From Cladophialophora immunda (lineage: Eukaryota > Ascomycota > Eurotiomycetes > Chaetothyriales > Herpotrichiellaceae): a stretch of DNA of 64,000 nt. Of this stretch, positions 1 through 13,008 are shown one piece after another. The stretch's first letter is position 1; each line of letters begins with the position of its first letter. Under the pieces are notes generated by a model. It saw nothing but the letters and a program-made list of their open reading frames with translations. It was not told where the DNA came from and made no database searches. The position numbers were made by a program, and so were the translations under genes. Location: contig NW_015622544.1 in the NCBI RefSeq assembly GCF_000835495.1, positions 2,136,855 through 2,200,854 on the forward strand, given 5' to 3'.

Positions 1-2189
1 CAAGGAAGAAAGCGGGCAGCCTTGGTGAGGCTGAGCAGCAATATGCGGCTGGGGCTTCAAATACAATACAGCGAATAGTGACACTCGAGACTGTGCTTGT
101 TATTGCGGATCGTGAGGTTCCACGACGGTCTCTGCGCACAGGAGACAGGATCAGCTCTTGTTGACAGCGAGCCACACTCCTCACGGAAGGAGAAGAGAGA
201 AGAAGTCAAAAGAGCGTGGCGAGCTGAGCGGCTACGAGATATGCTGCTAGCTCTCGGTTGCAGCAGCTGAATGCAGACGACGGAAAAATAGGTTTTCCCG
301 AATTGCTAAACGAACTGGGTGCGCAAAAGGACTGTCCGGGAGGCTTCGGCGCGTTCCGAAGCTCACCAGCCACGTGCTGCGGCTGTGCTGCTGTGGCGCT
401 GAAGCTAGAAGCTGTCCTAGAATGTATTAGCACTAGCTCAAAGGCTGGCGCGCTCGACCGAGACTTTTCTCTCGACGACAACTCAGATTCACGTTGTACT
501 TGAGTCTCTATCCATCGGCGACAACATTGACTGCAACTTCATATGGAGTAGCTGTGCATGGAAATATCAAGCCTCGTTGTACTCTTTACAAACAGCCTGC
601 TTCAGGGTGACGATCACTCCAGGCCTTTCTCGACACCATGCCTGGGATCCACATGTCAGGAAAGTTGGTCACGGTCTGCATTTGAGAAAGGCCAACGAGT
701 ATGATATCTAGAGGAGTGAGGCTACACCAATGGATTTCTTGGAGTCGAAAGCGCTGCTGCTTGCAATTCCGGGACCATTTTGCGCCTGGAAACACACTCA
801 GACTCTGTGGATGCATCAAGTTGGACCAGCAAGACGCCAGCCTTGTGCGTCGCTCACGCCATCTTCGAATTCACAACTCTTGGGTAACCACAGGCCAGGA
901 ATAAGCCCACTCAACTTGTTTCCGTGCATCCTCTGTTGGTCAGGATGAAGACGTCCCTAAGGCACACCATAGACGCTTGTCTCAACGATGACTGGGTTGC
1001 TACCATCCGGTAAGGAAAGGAGAGTTCGTGTTACGACTCCCACAGCCTCTTCAGAAGACAGTCTTCTGGGCGTCTTGGCACCTGAGTACAGATCTTGATA
1101 GACAAGGAGATTCAGGTTTTGTTGGTATGTCCCTCCCTTCTACTTCTTACATTCATCGCACAGTACAGAGCAGCCAATTCTTTTCCGCCGCCGAGTTCTC
1201 TAGACCCGCTCAGGTAAGTAAAGAAGACGCTACTCGCCCAATATGTACAACTCGCAGGCGGATAGCCTTCATGAATCGGGAGGAGAGAACAGCTTGATGT
1301 GAAGCACAATTCATTCATCGACAGACCAAGGCGGATGCTCCTGGCACTAGGATCGACTACACGGCAAGGTGAGCACGTGCGACAACATCCAATCCAGGGA
1401 TTGCTTCCTCTCCTTCCACTCGGCAGAGAGCCGCACCATCGAGAGGCAGCCTCCAGAGGTGACCACAGCACCACGACTCAGCATGTCCCCGTGGTGCCAT
1501 CAGATGTACGCTATCGACCTCACAAGGGATGCTACAATGGCTAAGGCTCACTGAGCAATGTCCGAGGATGCAGCCCGGCAGATCAGAGCACGGGAGAAAT
1601 ATCTCAGCACGCACGCAAGCCGCTTAGGAAGGCTAGTCCCAAGGTCACATGCATCGAATCAGGATGCACGGATTTGTGGGATCGGAGGCTTTAGTGCGGC
1701 CTGATAGGCTGGATAGCCCTTAGTTTCGGCGGTCACGCTCCCATTGGTTCAAGCTGGACGTAGTGCCTGCCTGCTCAGTTCTTTCGGGGGTCATCATGCT
1801 CCCCCTCCACCCTTCTCTCGTTTCCCTCCCTTCCCTCCCTCCTTTATGTTATATTGCGTTGGTCCTGCACCAGATGCAGGGCTTGTCGCCGTCATCCGGA
1901 CCATCTGTTTGCCATCATTTCCAAGCTTTGGAGCGTTGCAACTATTCTTATAGTCGAGCCATTGATATCGATGAGACCCAGTAGCGGCGTCCCGCCGGAT
2001 TCGAGGCGTTGTATCGCGAAGACATCTCTCTGTATTAAGAAACCAGTCATGGCTCCAGTGAAAAGAGAAGAGTGTGTTCTTTTGCCCTCCCTCTCCAAGA
2101 GATGTATTCTATGCTGATGCCTGAGGGATTGCAGACGCCGACGGATTCCACTCACAGCATTCACCTTGGTCACCGTCCCGGAGGACCCA
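1..2189. other. Intergenic, no supportable gene
   Basis: Reading frames here are short, overlap on both strands and show no recognisable domain or convincing splice-joined exons. Pyrimidine-rich stretches occur near 1790-1850. I see no RNA gene or repeat of note. Confidence 0.5.
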
Positions 2190-2549
2190 ATGCTGTCGGT
2201 GTATCTGAGGAGCCGGGAGGCCATCGACATAAGCATGGAAAAGAGGATGTCTGGCGCCAAGCTGGAGGCGCGTTCAAGCTCTTGCGCGACTTCGCATTCA
2301 ACCGAGGGCGTTCCCCAGCTGCACCATGTTCACGACCCCTCAATCGACAAAGACAAGCTCACCGGTAGACTCCGAGTTGCCAGGATGGAGCTCGAGCTCG
2401 ACAAGTTCATGGCGACTCTGACGGCAGCAGAGTCGCCTGACGCCGTCGTCGAGACAATTGCTTCGACCAAAGGCCTAAAGTCTCATGACAGCCGCGAGAC
2501 AGGACAAGGAAAGAATTCAAGCCATGCCTCCACATTCGACTACAAGTAG
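2190..2549 (+). CDS. Possible small hypothetical protein
   Basis: The frame is open from about 2130 to the TAG at 2547-2549, and the first in-frame ATG is at 2190, giving about 119 residues. The product is not recognised. It is hydrophilic and rich in Glu, Asp and Lys, with a helix-prone middle (around LRVARMELELDKFMATL) followed by an Ala/Ser-rich segment. The frame has a more protein-like composition than its neighbours in the first 3 kb, which is the only positive evidence. There is no signal peptide, membrane segment or known motif. It could be the last exon of a gene whose upstream exons I could not join in phase, or a chance open frame. Treat it as low confidence. Confidence 0.22.
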   Translation: MLSVYLRSREAIDISMEKRMSGAKLEARSSSCATSHSTEGVPQLHHVHDPSIDKDKLTGRLRVARMELELDKFMATLTAAESPDAVVETIASTKGLKSHDSRETGQGKNSSHASTFDYK

Positions 2550-3785
2550 GCATTGCACCTCACGTTTTGGAGCCTGCAGTAAGAGCTGCTAGACTGGGTT
2601 GTGCGGGGGACAGCTATGCCGGTTCTAATGAGGGAAGTTGGCATGGAGAGAGAAACCTGAAACTCTGGAGTCTGGGATGAGCGGGGTCTGTTGTGAGTGT
2701 TTCGGCACGTGAAGTAACCCATCATCCTAACCGGTGTAAAAAATTACGTCGCTTCTCAAGCGCACCTTGACAACATGATAGCCCCTTTGACCTGAGGTTT
2801 TTCTTTTTAGAAATGCATTAACTAGTCTTATTTCAAAAAGATTCGTTGCAACCTCCCCTTTTCCTCCTCCGAAAAGCAGGCATATTCGATTTCCCTCCCC
2901 AGATAAGAAATGCCGTTATAGATCCCTACTCCAGCGAGCGAGGTGTAGACCGGGAAGGGACAGAACGCAGATCGGCCGTTTCCCTTAATACTGGGCTGGC
3001 TTGACAGTAGGTAGACCTGTCGCGGCCGGGTTGTTCAAAGCCTCAAAGTCGTTCTTGGGTTCCTAGTTCGGCAGGTAGGTAGAGGGCTGGGGTCGCGTCC
3101 ACCGCTGTCTGTCTAGGCTCTAGGGTCCGGTTCATTACTTCGCCTATCCCAATATTCCCCAATCCTCCCCTTCCTTCCCTCCTCTTCCCAAAAACGTTCC
3201 TATTCTCCCCCCATTCGTCACAGATCCTATCGGTCTTCCCCGATCTAACCAGAGAGCCAAGTCCCTCCAGACTGCGGCCACGCACATGGTCATGGCAATC
3301 AACCTACGGCATACTTGTGGTCAAGGAAGGGAGAAAAAAAAACACACGTGGCTCGTCAATTGGCTTCAGAAGTCTGCTGCATAAGGTGTTCAACATATTG
3401 CTGGTTACTTGAAAAAGAACAAGTACAGTCGAGGCGGCCTCCATCCTGGCTTCTTTCTACCCGGATCACCCATCCATGCCTGCTGTTAGCTAGTTGAGTT
3501 GGCTTCCCCCCCAAAATATTGCAAACAGTCCGCCTCCGCACAATCTCACACGTCCTCACTTGGCGTTTCTGACGTGCACGCCGAGTGTGGCCACTGACAG
3601 GGGCCCGTCCAGGTGTTTGTTGATTTCTTTCGATAAACTGCCGGGTAAGGCAATCAAAATCCTTCGTCCAGAAAGATCGTCCGGAGCCGAAATGGCAGCG
3701 ATGGGTCAAGCACAACGTCGGAACAATCTGACGGGCCCGATTACCCACCGGATTCGCCGCTGGCGGCTTCCAGATGTCTTCGAAA
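2550..3785. other. Intergenic downstream of the Est1-like gene
   Basis: No gene is supported. The interval has a pyrimidine-rich tract around 3150-3240 and short scattered frames only. It follows the stop codon of the minus-strand Est1-like gene, so it should contain that gene's 3' processing signals. Confidence 0.5.
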
Positions 3786-6247
3786 TCAGACGTCGGTCAT
3801 TTGCAGATCAAGTTCAGCGGTGATGGGCGTTTGAACGCGCAACGTATGCATCGATGCATTCTCCGAGAGCGACAAAGCAAAGCTGGTGCAGCCAAATTGC
3901 TTTGTGGAGCGGTCATATGTTATGTAGCGATTCAACTGCGAAGCGTCAGCGGCAGAAGGGAAGGAGTCAAAGTCCCCGGACTTACCGATGCAAGTCGAAC
4001 TCCCAGCCAGAGACACCGCTCTGCCCGTGGTGCTGTGTGGCTTGGCAGTTCCAATGCGCGTTCATCTTCATCCACCACGTCTCCCTCAAAGAAGTCCGAC
4101 GGGAAATAATACGGCGCCCAGACCAGGCCGCGGATGGGAAAGTCTTCGGGCAACTGTCTTCCCGTGCCAGACTGTTGTTGAGGGAACTCTTTGGATTCGA
4201 CGTGCGCGTCAACCACACCGGATCTGCTCAAACTGTTCAAAGAAAGGACCAACACACTCCACGGAACATAATTTTCGACGTAGATCAGAGCACCTGGAAC
4301 GTATGATAGTGACCAAAGGAATGCTAACGTAAGATGGAGGAAGGGTAGGATGTTGCGGTCCCCAAGCTTGGCAGCGACAATGGAGATAGCCTTGGACCAG
4401 ACGGGAAGAGCGTACGAGGTAACTTCATCTGCCGATGTAAAATTGACATTGACACGATGTTCCGGAGGTGGAGGAGCCTGTCGGAAGTCGCTTGCATTGA
4501 TGGGTCCATTTTGTTCCCAGAACTCGCTGTGAATGCGTTGTTTGGCCATGGGGTCGGGGGTGATCGTGGAGCTGCATTCCTGCTGCTGCTGCTGCTGTTG
4601 CTGCTGCGGATCAATCTGGGAGCCTCGAAGTCCATCGCGGTCAGCACGGAAGGATTTCCATAGGAAGTTCTCTTCCGACCCATAGTCGAGAAGGAAGGCA
4701 ATGAGCGCAGAAGCCACCTCGGGTCCCTGGACCTTCCAATTGACACCGGATCGAGCTATGTGGTTCTCCAATTCCGATGTAAACTGGCCAACCTGAAAGC
4801 AATACTGGTCGATGGAACCCTTGGTGAACAGAAGGCCGGCGGCAGTCACCAGAGAACTCTCGAGCTTTGAATATTTGGAATGGGTCGAATCCAACCTAGA
4901 CTTCTGGCCTGAGCATGCGTCCAATAAGGGGTTAAACAATAGCATAATGGAATCCCGGGCGTTGGGGAACGGGTTGACAGAGATAAGGGCCTTTGAGTAG
5001 TGAAACAATTGGCAGACAATATTGGGCCTGGCGAGAACTGCAAGGTGATGCTGGATCCTCCCGGTGTCGGGCGAGCGGTCTGCGGCCTTCTGGTACCACA
5101 TACGAGCAACGTTGGACCACGTCTCTCGATCTCGTAGGTCAGCTTCTTCGATAGCCATCCGATAGCGAGCTAAGTCGCCCAAACATTCTATCCAGGTCTC
5201 GTGGAAAGCGGGCACGGATTCCATGAGAAGCCCCATCATTTGATACGCGAGGTACACAAAGCTGAGCATATGCTCCAAAGAATACGGGAGACGATGACGG
5301 AGCAGCTCAAGGAAAGAATGGATACCATGCCTCCACATGCGGGCCGGCATTGCATACTTTGTGGGCAGGCGCCACAATGCCGGTGATGCTGTCGGGTGTT
5401 GGGATGCCAGGAAAAAATCATGGTGCTCATGGAGGAGGGTGCGATGTAAGGCGATCAATGCCTGCCACTGCTCGTTGGAGAGTTTGGTGGTGGTTTGAGC
5501 TTGTTGCGCACATATCTCGACGCATTTCTTCTCGACCATGACAAGGCCAGCGTAAATGCCCTTGACCTCGTTGACGAGCTGTTCCTGGGAGATGGGCCGG
5601 GTTTCAGGCTGGAGTAAGGGTTTGATGTCGGCCTCGGCCGAGAAATCATCCTGGGACGAGTGAGCCGACGCGGGTCGTGCATCATAGCATCTCCTTTCCG
5701 ACTCTGCGTGCTGAGCCAGAGTACGACTGTTCTGACGAGACTGGTGTGGGACGGGTGTCTGCTGAGAGGGTTGGTAGCCCCCTGCTGAAGGCGACCGTCT
5801 ACTCGAGTCGGGGGGTGGAAAGTGAATGCGTGAGAATTCGTGCTCATGGCGGCCGGGAGAGTAGGCTGGAGAGGCCGAGCCCGGTCCGATCTTGCTGGGT
5901 CGCCATTCGGATTCGGCTGCTGGGCGGTTGGATGATCTTATTTCATTGGCCCGTCGGAAAGGTCTGGCAGAGTCTTCAAGGCTCAAGTTGTTCAAGGACT
6001 TGCTAGGCTCCTGTTTGATTGTCGGCGAAGTATGGTTCTGATAACTCCCGGTCCTACGCCATGAAAGATTCAGAATCCTGGTAGGTGGCCAGCAAGAGGG
6101 AGAGAGAGAATGGTACCTTGGTAGAGGAGGAGGCTGCTTCCGGACCAACAAGTCAGCGGCAATGGCCGTGTGGGCCGATCCGCCACCGCGGGGTGGAGTG
6201 GATCTCAAATGCGGTAACCGTTTATCTCCGGGATTCGGATAGGCCAT
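3786..6247 (-). CDS. Est1/SMG5-7-type telomerase-binding or NMD factor
   Basis: The best model is join(3786..3935, 3986..6053, 6117..6247) on the complement, about 782 residues. The ATG at 6247 (MAYPNPGD) is chosen because the longer frame upstream begins with TTG. The N-terminal third is Pro/Ser-rich and disordered. From about residue 200 onward come helical repeats with the family hallmark LPTKYAMPARMW, the 14-3-3-like/TPR fold of Est1_DNA_bind proteins that bind telomerase RNA or phosphorylated UPF1. A run of nine Gln (CAG/CAA) lies near residue 530. The terminal 50 residues sit on a separate exon after a 50-nt intron (donor GTAAGT), and RYITYDRSTKQF there restores the conserved C-terminus. 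A 63-nt in-frame segment at 6054-6116 has GT/AG ends and is probably an intron, though retaining it keeps the frame. Filamentous fungi usually carry several such paralogues, so the exact role (telomere or nonsense-mediated decay) is undecided. Confidence 0.85.
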
Positions 6248-9200
6248 GGTATCGAAAGCCCCTAGGAGCAACGGCCAAAAAGGTTTTAGCGTCAGTCCTC
6301 GGTGTCAAGTTCTTCCGGAAAATATCTTGCAGTGTGCGAATGTGCAAAGTTGGCGCGGCCAGGGACTTTGGAGGGGCTTTTGGGTATTTTGTGTCTGGAG
6401 GGATGGTCCTAACTTACCCTAAACACCTCTCTCTCCAAGCCAGAGAAAGATATCAGGTGCTTGTGCACAGGGAGGGGACCACGATGCCACAGTCCCGAGG
6501 TATTGGGCTCCCAGAAGTGGTGAATCTAGAGAACTGACCCTCTTTTAGTGTCTGGGAGAGGATACAGATTCACGAGATTGAGGATTTCGAAGAGGCTCCC
6601 TTTTGTGCTCGCTGGCAGGACGACCTTAATATCTCGCACCTTGCAGGCGCCGAAAGCGGTCTCTGCGCGTGTCGGTCGAGCTCCCTGTCATCATCTCCAT
6701 GAGGTGCCACCTACACCCTACAGGCCGAGTGGGGCAGAAACAGGTGCATGTGTTTTTGGCCCAGGTTCGCGAACCACTCCACTCAAAAAAAGGCAGCCAC
6801 TACTGCGTATTAGTGCTGCTCACAGAGCCGCATTCATTTCGTCCACACCAATACCCCCTCACCCCCCCTCCCTTCCATGGATCCGCCCTCGTATCCTCGC
6901 TGTGTGCTCGTTGCTCACCTATAGTGAAGATGGCTAAAATCTTCTCACCGTCGAGGGGAATTGAGGCTGGATTTATAGCCTCCGAACTCGTCTTTCAACC
7001 CCATGATTTGTCCTCGCGTATCGACATGTGAATGAGTCACAACTCGACGCTTCTCCCCCCTTCACCACTCTTCTCTTTCCCACCAGGACAAACCATCTGG
7101 TCCACCATAAGGCTGCACTCTGTACTTCCCCCCCCCTTCCCCTGAGGCTCTGGCCGGTAGACCAAACATTTTTTATTCCCAAGTTAGATTATGCAGCCAG
7201 GCGCCGAGCCGAGTTCCTCAGCCTGATGATTCATTTTATAGGTAGAAGTTGGCCTACATGTGCTGGTTCCATCGATCTGCCTCCGTGCAGGCACTATTGG
7301 CAATAGCGACGACGCCTGCGTCATGGCCTCATTTTAGGTTGCTATGCCATGTTCGCCCGCCCAGCGAGCCAGCTTGTTGCTATCTGTCCTCCCTCCCCTC
7401 CAACATCCCTTCACACCCAACCACCTTTGAACATGCGAACCAACGAACTTTGGGGGTCGAGGCTGCCTTCTTCGTTTTCCGCCTCTAAGCGTAAGTCGGT
7501 GAAGCGGCTGGGATGTTAAATCTTGTCCTCCTACGTCCAAGGCATTAATCGCTTGCCAGCAGAGCAGGAGGATGCGCTGTGATCTACATCGTCCATGCCT
7601 CACTCTTTGCCTATCCTCTGAAAAGTCATCTCGAGACTGACGTATGGACTACTGTTTCATTCTCTGAACTCCCCTTCTACCCTTGAACTCTTGCGGTGGT
7701 TGATCGAGATGATCCAAAGCACGACGCAGGACAGCCTCTTTGACGTTACACTGGTTCAACGGATTCGGGTGTAGACAGTGATACTTTGCAGTGGTGAACA
7801 CTGGACGGGCTGCTGACCAAATCTCAACGCTTCCTTATACGTCTAGCTCTTCTCTCCTCCGAAGAAACCCGTTCCCCTGACTGCATCCTACGTCGTTACA
7901 ATCCATCACGGAGACTACGCCGCCGTCGCTGCCATTGAGATCCTGCTTGCACAAAAGAGGTGGAATAACTTGATAAGGCGTCGAAGGAAGGCCGTGCTAC
8001 GTCGGAAAGAGAAGGATACACACACACACCTCACAGAATACAATCATATCTCCAAAGGCTAGGAAGGATCCAATATCAAGCTTGACACGTTGGACAGGCT
8101 CATCAGCTTCAAAGACACCGGCCTCTCGTGTCGACTGCTCAAAGCTTCCAGCAGTGACTCGCCTGCCTCCTTTCTCAACCGATGATGGTTGTCCATGAAG
8201 TGACAGCAAAGGTAACACGGTCACACTGCATGCGTTTGGAGCCTTTCTTGTACTCTACACTTGATGGACAAAACCTCGGCTCTGTCCTCTGCAAGGTCAT
8301 CGCCGTATAACAATCGCGAGCAACCTCCAGCACACTCCCTTCGGAGCGATTCCTGCGAGTCCTGCACCTCACTTTTGTGCCTTCTGCCTGCGGAATCTCC
8401 CCCCAAAACTCATGAAGCAGCTTCATACTTACTCATCTTCATTCCACGTGCATCTTGGACCGATAAAAAGCATGCTCTTTGTCTCATTGGTTCGGCTGTT
8501 GGTTGATGGGTCGCTGCGCCGTCATGCAGAAGCGAGAGAGCATTTCGCCACCCTTAGGCAACTGCGAGGTCGCTTTGCCTTCACGCCACGGATCTCATGT
8601 CTTGCCACATGGATTTTCCGTCGTGAGTGCTTGCACGTTGTCATTGAGTGATGAGGGAGATTCAAATAGCGCTTCCGCCGGCCGGATCTGTTTCTTCCTC
8701 TGTGCAACAGCTCCGAGCAAATGGCGGCTTAGATGGATGACCAGGCTCTTCATGCCAATGAGGTGTGTCTTCAAGCACCTCGTATCAGCCATGTCTTTGC
8801 CACTTTCGCTCCAGGTCCAATCACTCGATACTTAGAAGGAAGGTCGTTCCATGAGCCCACGTTGCTCTCTACGAGGCCTCGCAAGAAAGAGTCACGGAAC
8901 GGACGAAGACGGAAGTACAGTGGAGAACAAAATGTCGGCCCATGCCGGTAATAGCATGTCGCCTGAGACTTCTTGCGATGAATTATTGCAACCCCACAGC
9001 CTTTTTCCCAGATGCCTTGGTCAGACATCGTCATGGCCGTGGCTGGAGTGGTCTCCTCGCGTCCTGCGGACGCTTTGGCTTGCGCACTCGACTCTGCGAC
9101 AGCTTGCTGGTATTAGGTATCTAGGAACTGTCTGATTCTCGAAAAGCCTCAGGCGTGTTGCGAAACAAAGCGAGGACGTCGTCTAAAAAAGCAGCACTTT

Positions 9201-12200
9201 CCGTTTCAGGCCACGTCTCCTGCTGACCCTCTTCCCCCAATTCGAGCTATGGTTTCGATGGACGGCCCTTGCATGCCTTGGGTCATGATTGCTTCCGCAA
9301 CTGAGTGCGGGTGGCCCTCAACCTGATTATATGCAGCTGGAAGGCAACCTGTTGGCTGTGCATGTCCTCTTTCGACCAAGTTGACCATTGCACCGGCCAT
9401 CGGTAACCGATTGAGGCCAGCATCCGAAGCAGAACGTTGTGCTAGGGGAAATGAATGGCCTCGTATTGGTGGTCTCGTCGCGCATCGTTCAAGAGATGAA
9501 CCACTACGGGGATCTCCAGACACCAGTGCAGACATATCGCCAATGGGATGCATGTGTCTCAAGTCGATGGAATATCAGCCTCATGTAGACGTGGACGTAC
9601 TCTTTTGCGAGTCCAAGAGCTTTCAGGTGAGCATGTTCTTGGTGTGTTTCATCATGTGCCTGTACCAAGTATGTTCTCCCCTAAGCCGGTCAGCCTCAGC
9701 CTCACCGGTTGTCACCATGCAGCTTAGATCTTCTTCGGGCCCGCTCGCACGAATCATTTGTCAACCTCATCCGCATCAGCCAGAAATCTACTGTCTCATG
9801 TTTCTTTGGTCGCCTTCTGTGATCCTGCCCCCCAAACATTTGCGAGACTGAACGATCAAAGCGGGGGACATGTCTGAAACTTGATATTTCGTGCCTTATG
9901 TGACTGGCACGAAGGCTTCCCCAGTCTTGAAAACCCTTACTCCCTGGAGGGCCCGTGCCTGTGCCCGTGCCTGTTCATGTTCATTTCGCAACGGAATGTG
10001 CCCTAGCCCTGTGAGGGGTCAAAAGGCAGAAAAGGCAACCGATTCTCATTACCCGAAGAACGGGCTGACACTGAGATGTAACTTTAGGACTGACTCGGCA
10101 CGGACATATTTGTTGTGTGCCTTCAATTCCCTTTTCTCGGGGGGCCACCGCCATTCTCCCTTTATCCACGTCTTCGGCCTCCTCAAGTCTTGATCTCACC
10201 TTCCTCTTGGTCAATCTAGGGTGGTGGTGTACCCGCGTGCTCGGCTGGGCTTATTCGTTCGATCTTTTAGGAACGCCTTGTCTCTGCGACAGCCTTACGC
10301 GAATGCCGTGGATATGCATCTTTTAAGCGGATTCATCCACCCCGCCTGCAACAGTACGGATTTGTCTGTATCAACGGGTGCTGGCTTAAGGCCTGCGCCC
10401 GATGTCCAGGCCAGTTTGGGCGTCTTCGCTTCCTCGTATCTTGTACCGAAGGTTCCGCTCTCCCTGAGCTACGCGCACACAGATTGGGTGTTTCACCAAC
10501 GACGAGTTTTACTTCCACCCAACGAGTTCACAATGCTCTACAGCACTAAAATTGCAGTGTGCTGCTTGAGGCATGTCATGAAGACTTTGCCTGTCACACG
10601 GTTGGGCCGCACAGTCTGCGTGGCTCCAAATGGGCTGGCCTCGACGCAAACAAACCGTCAACTGACCTGCTCGTCACGAATTTGCCGTTGCATACTCCGA
10701 ACCAATGGAGTGATGTTTGGATATGGATGTTCCTTGCCGTGCATCATCTGCAAGGCGACTGTACCCGAAACTGACCGGGACTTGGGTTCATTGAACTCCG
10801 GGCTGAACAGAGACCTATTGGACCGAGGCGCGAGGGAGTTTATTCTCTATCAGACGTTCGTGGTGCGAACGAGAATTAGAGTGGCTTGCGACTGGCTGGA
10901 GAGTGAGAATCGGCCTGATCTTCAGCGCCTCTTATCAAAATTGTCGTTGTTGAACAAAGTTGGTAAGCTCCGTGATTCTTGGGCTGGAAGTTACACCCAT
11001 GATCTCATCGAAGCTACTCCGCCTCGCCCCCAAAATAAGGCCTTTTCAGAATACCAGAAAGAGATGTAAGAGGAAAAAAAAACTAACGTCCCAAGCCCAA
11101 GGCAACAAAAAAAAATGGGGCAACGGCAACGTGTGAAACCGGTGTGAGGGTCAAAATGGTAAGGCTGAGCGAGCAGATACGAGGAAAAGTGTTCACCTTC
11201 CTTTTACAAGCCGTGCCCCCCCAAATTACTTTATCAGCTGCTCCGAGGAAAGGCAAAGAGAGAGGTACGTGCCGAGTCTTCCAGACCCGTCCTTGCTTCT
11301 TCCCGCTGTTGAAGTGATTGCCGTCGAGGACGGGCCGGGAACAACCACCTTTGGGAGACAAGCATCGCGTCAATCCGTCCTCTCTTCACACTACCCCTGT
11401 TCTATTTTCGGGACAGCTGAATTCTCGAATTGCCCCATCTCTTCAATCACCTGTCCTTGCTCAAAAGGCAGGGAACCATGACAAGCGGCAACCCACAAGA
11501 ATCTGCAAGAAAGGGGTGAGCGAAATACAGACTTCCAGCTCCCAGGATCATGGCAGGCAGAACTGTGTCCCATCCTAGGCCTCCTATCATGGGACGACGA
11601 AATCTCTCCTGACTCCAAAGGTGAAGGAGACCCCCTGAGGCTGGCGGAGATGGATTCTGACTCGGATAAAGAAAACTTCTCTCGTCCGACAGCATGACTC
11701 GAAGGGTTCTCGGTGACTCGAGAAAGGTCCGTCTGTCCCTCTTCATTTTTCTTTTCCAACCTGCGCCACAAGGGGAAAAAAAAGAGAAAAGAATAGAACG
11801 GAAGAGAGAGAAATCAACCAAAAAAAGACCCTACCTCTCCTCTGCCTTTCTCCCCTATCGCACTTCGACCATTTCCTCCATCCACCCGTTTTGATGGATT
11901 CCATTCGTTTTTTCAATTTGCATTAATATGGTGCTCCACCACGGCCGCGCCGCGATGGTAAGTCAATTGCGTCCCTCGGAGTCGAGTACACTCGAGTCGT
12001 CGAGAGATTGTAGCAGTTATGTTTTCCTCGTCTCTTGTCTCTGGAACACCCCCCTTTACTGAGTAATACTCCCAACGCCACGTTCGAGTTTGCGACGGTT
12101 ACGGGATCCATTTCGCTCAAATCTCCATCTCCCTTTTTTTTTCGCTGTGTGTTACATTGAAATCGCATGCCCGATTTGTATTTCTTTTGCCGATGTCGAG

Positions 12201-13008
12201 TTCCACTCTCCTCTCCCGTTGAGCATCTTTCGACTTCTTGCCTACGCTTCCATCACAGGGGGTTCAAAGCGGCTCTGGAAGGGGGTCCGCTGTCCTCTAT
12301 CCGCCGGCGGTGGAGGAGGGAGGGAGGACTTGTCTCGTTTGGCTGCTGCTGCTACTGCTGCCCCCCTTCTAGTACTCCGATTCTGTTCCCATCCATACTT
12401 ATACACGCTGACCTCGCATTGTCATTGTCATTGTATGAACTTCCCAGGTTTCCCTGACACTGGCGCCCGAAATCTGAATCCGTGGGTAGACGCTCACTTG
12501 CGTCACCTAGTGGGCGTCGGGATGTGAGAAGAAACGTCTACAAAGAGAGACACCCGGAAAAGAATACCTATATCCCCGTCCGCCGCCATCGTGCTGTCCA
12601 GTGGCTGGTTGATTCGGAGCCATAGTAGCCTCGAGCGCGGGGGCTACCCCAATGGCTATGCCTGCTCGAACGAATGTAAGCGATGAAGTTAAACTACAAG
12701 CAACCCCGGTTTCCGCAGTCGAGAAGACCTCTGCACGGAGGCTGTGAATGCTTCCGGTGATCGTGAACAAGACAATCTTTTGGCTCATCTATATGGGGGA
12801 CAATATGCACATGACATGCAAGCCGAACAGAATCAGCTCCAAATTCACCCCACGCTCACAAGACATGCACATGGATCTCGTACATTATAGCCACCTGTAC
12901 AGCGAAGCCAGCCTTGAATGAACGTCGCTTGGGCAGTTTCTGGATACCCTCGCAATCCCCGGCCTCAATCTGAAGATCCGACACTGCAATTCGACGTAGC
13001 TTTGACCT
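6248..13008. other. 6.7 kb gap without a supportable gene
   Basis: No frame here shows a recognisable domain. The longest, on the plus strand at 10221-11069, begins with GTG, is Cys/Arg/Leu-rich and looks accidental. The interval contains pyrimidine tracts (for example 6840-6880, 7100-7145, 12130-12150), a short CA run near 8020 and homopolymer A runs near 11070 and 11110. It begins at the Est1-like start codon, so the left part should be its promoter and 5' leader. The right part is downstream of the RING gene. Confidence 0.45.

Noticed and set aside
10221..11069. 282-codon open frame on the plus strand in the large gap
   Set aside because: It begins with GTG, the first ATG is 93 nt later, the composition is Cys/Arg/Leu-rich and no domain or splice context supports it.
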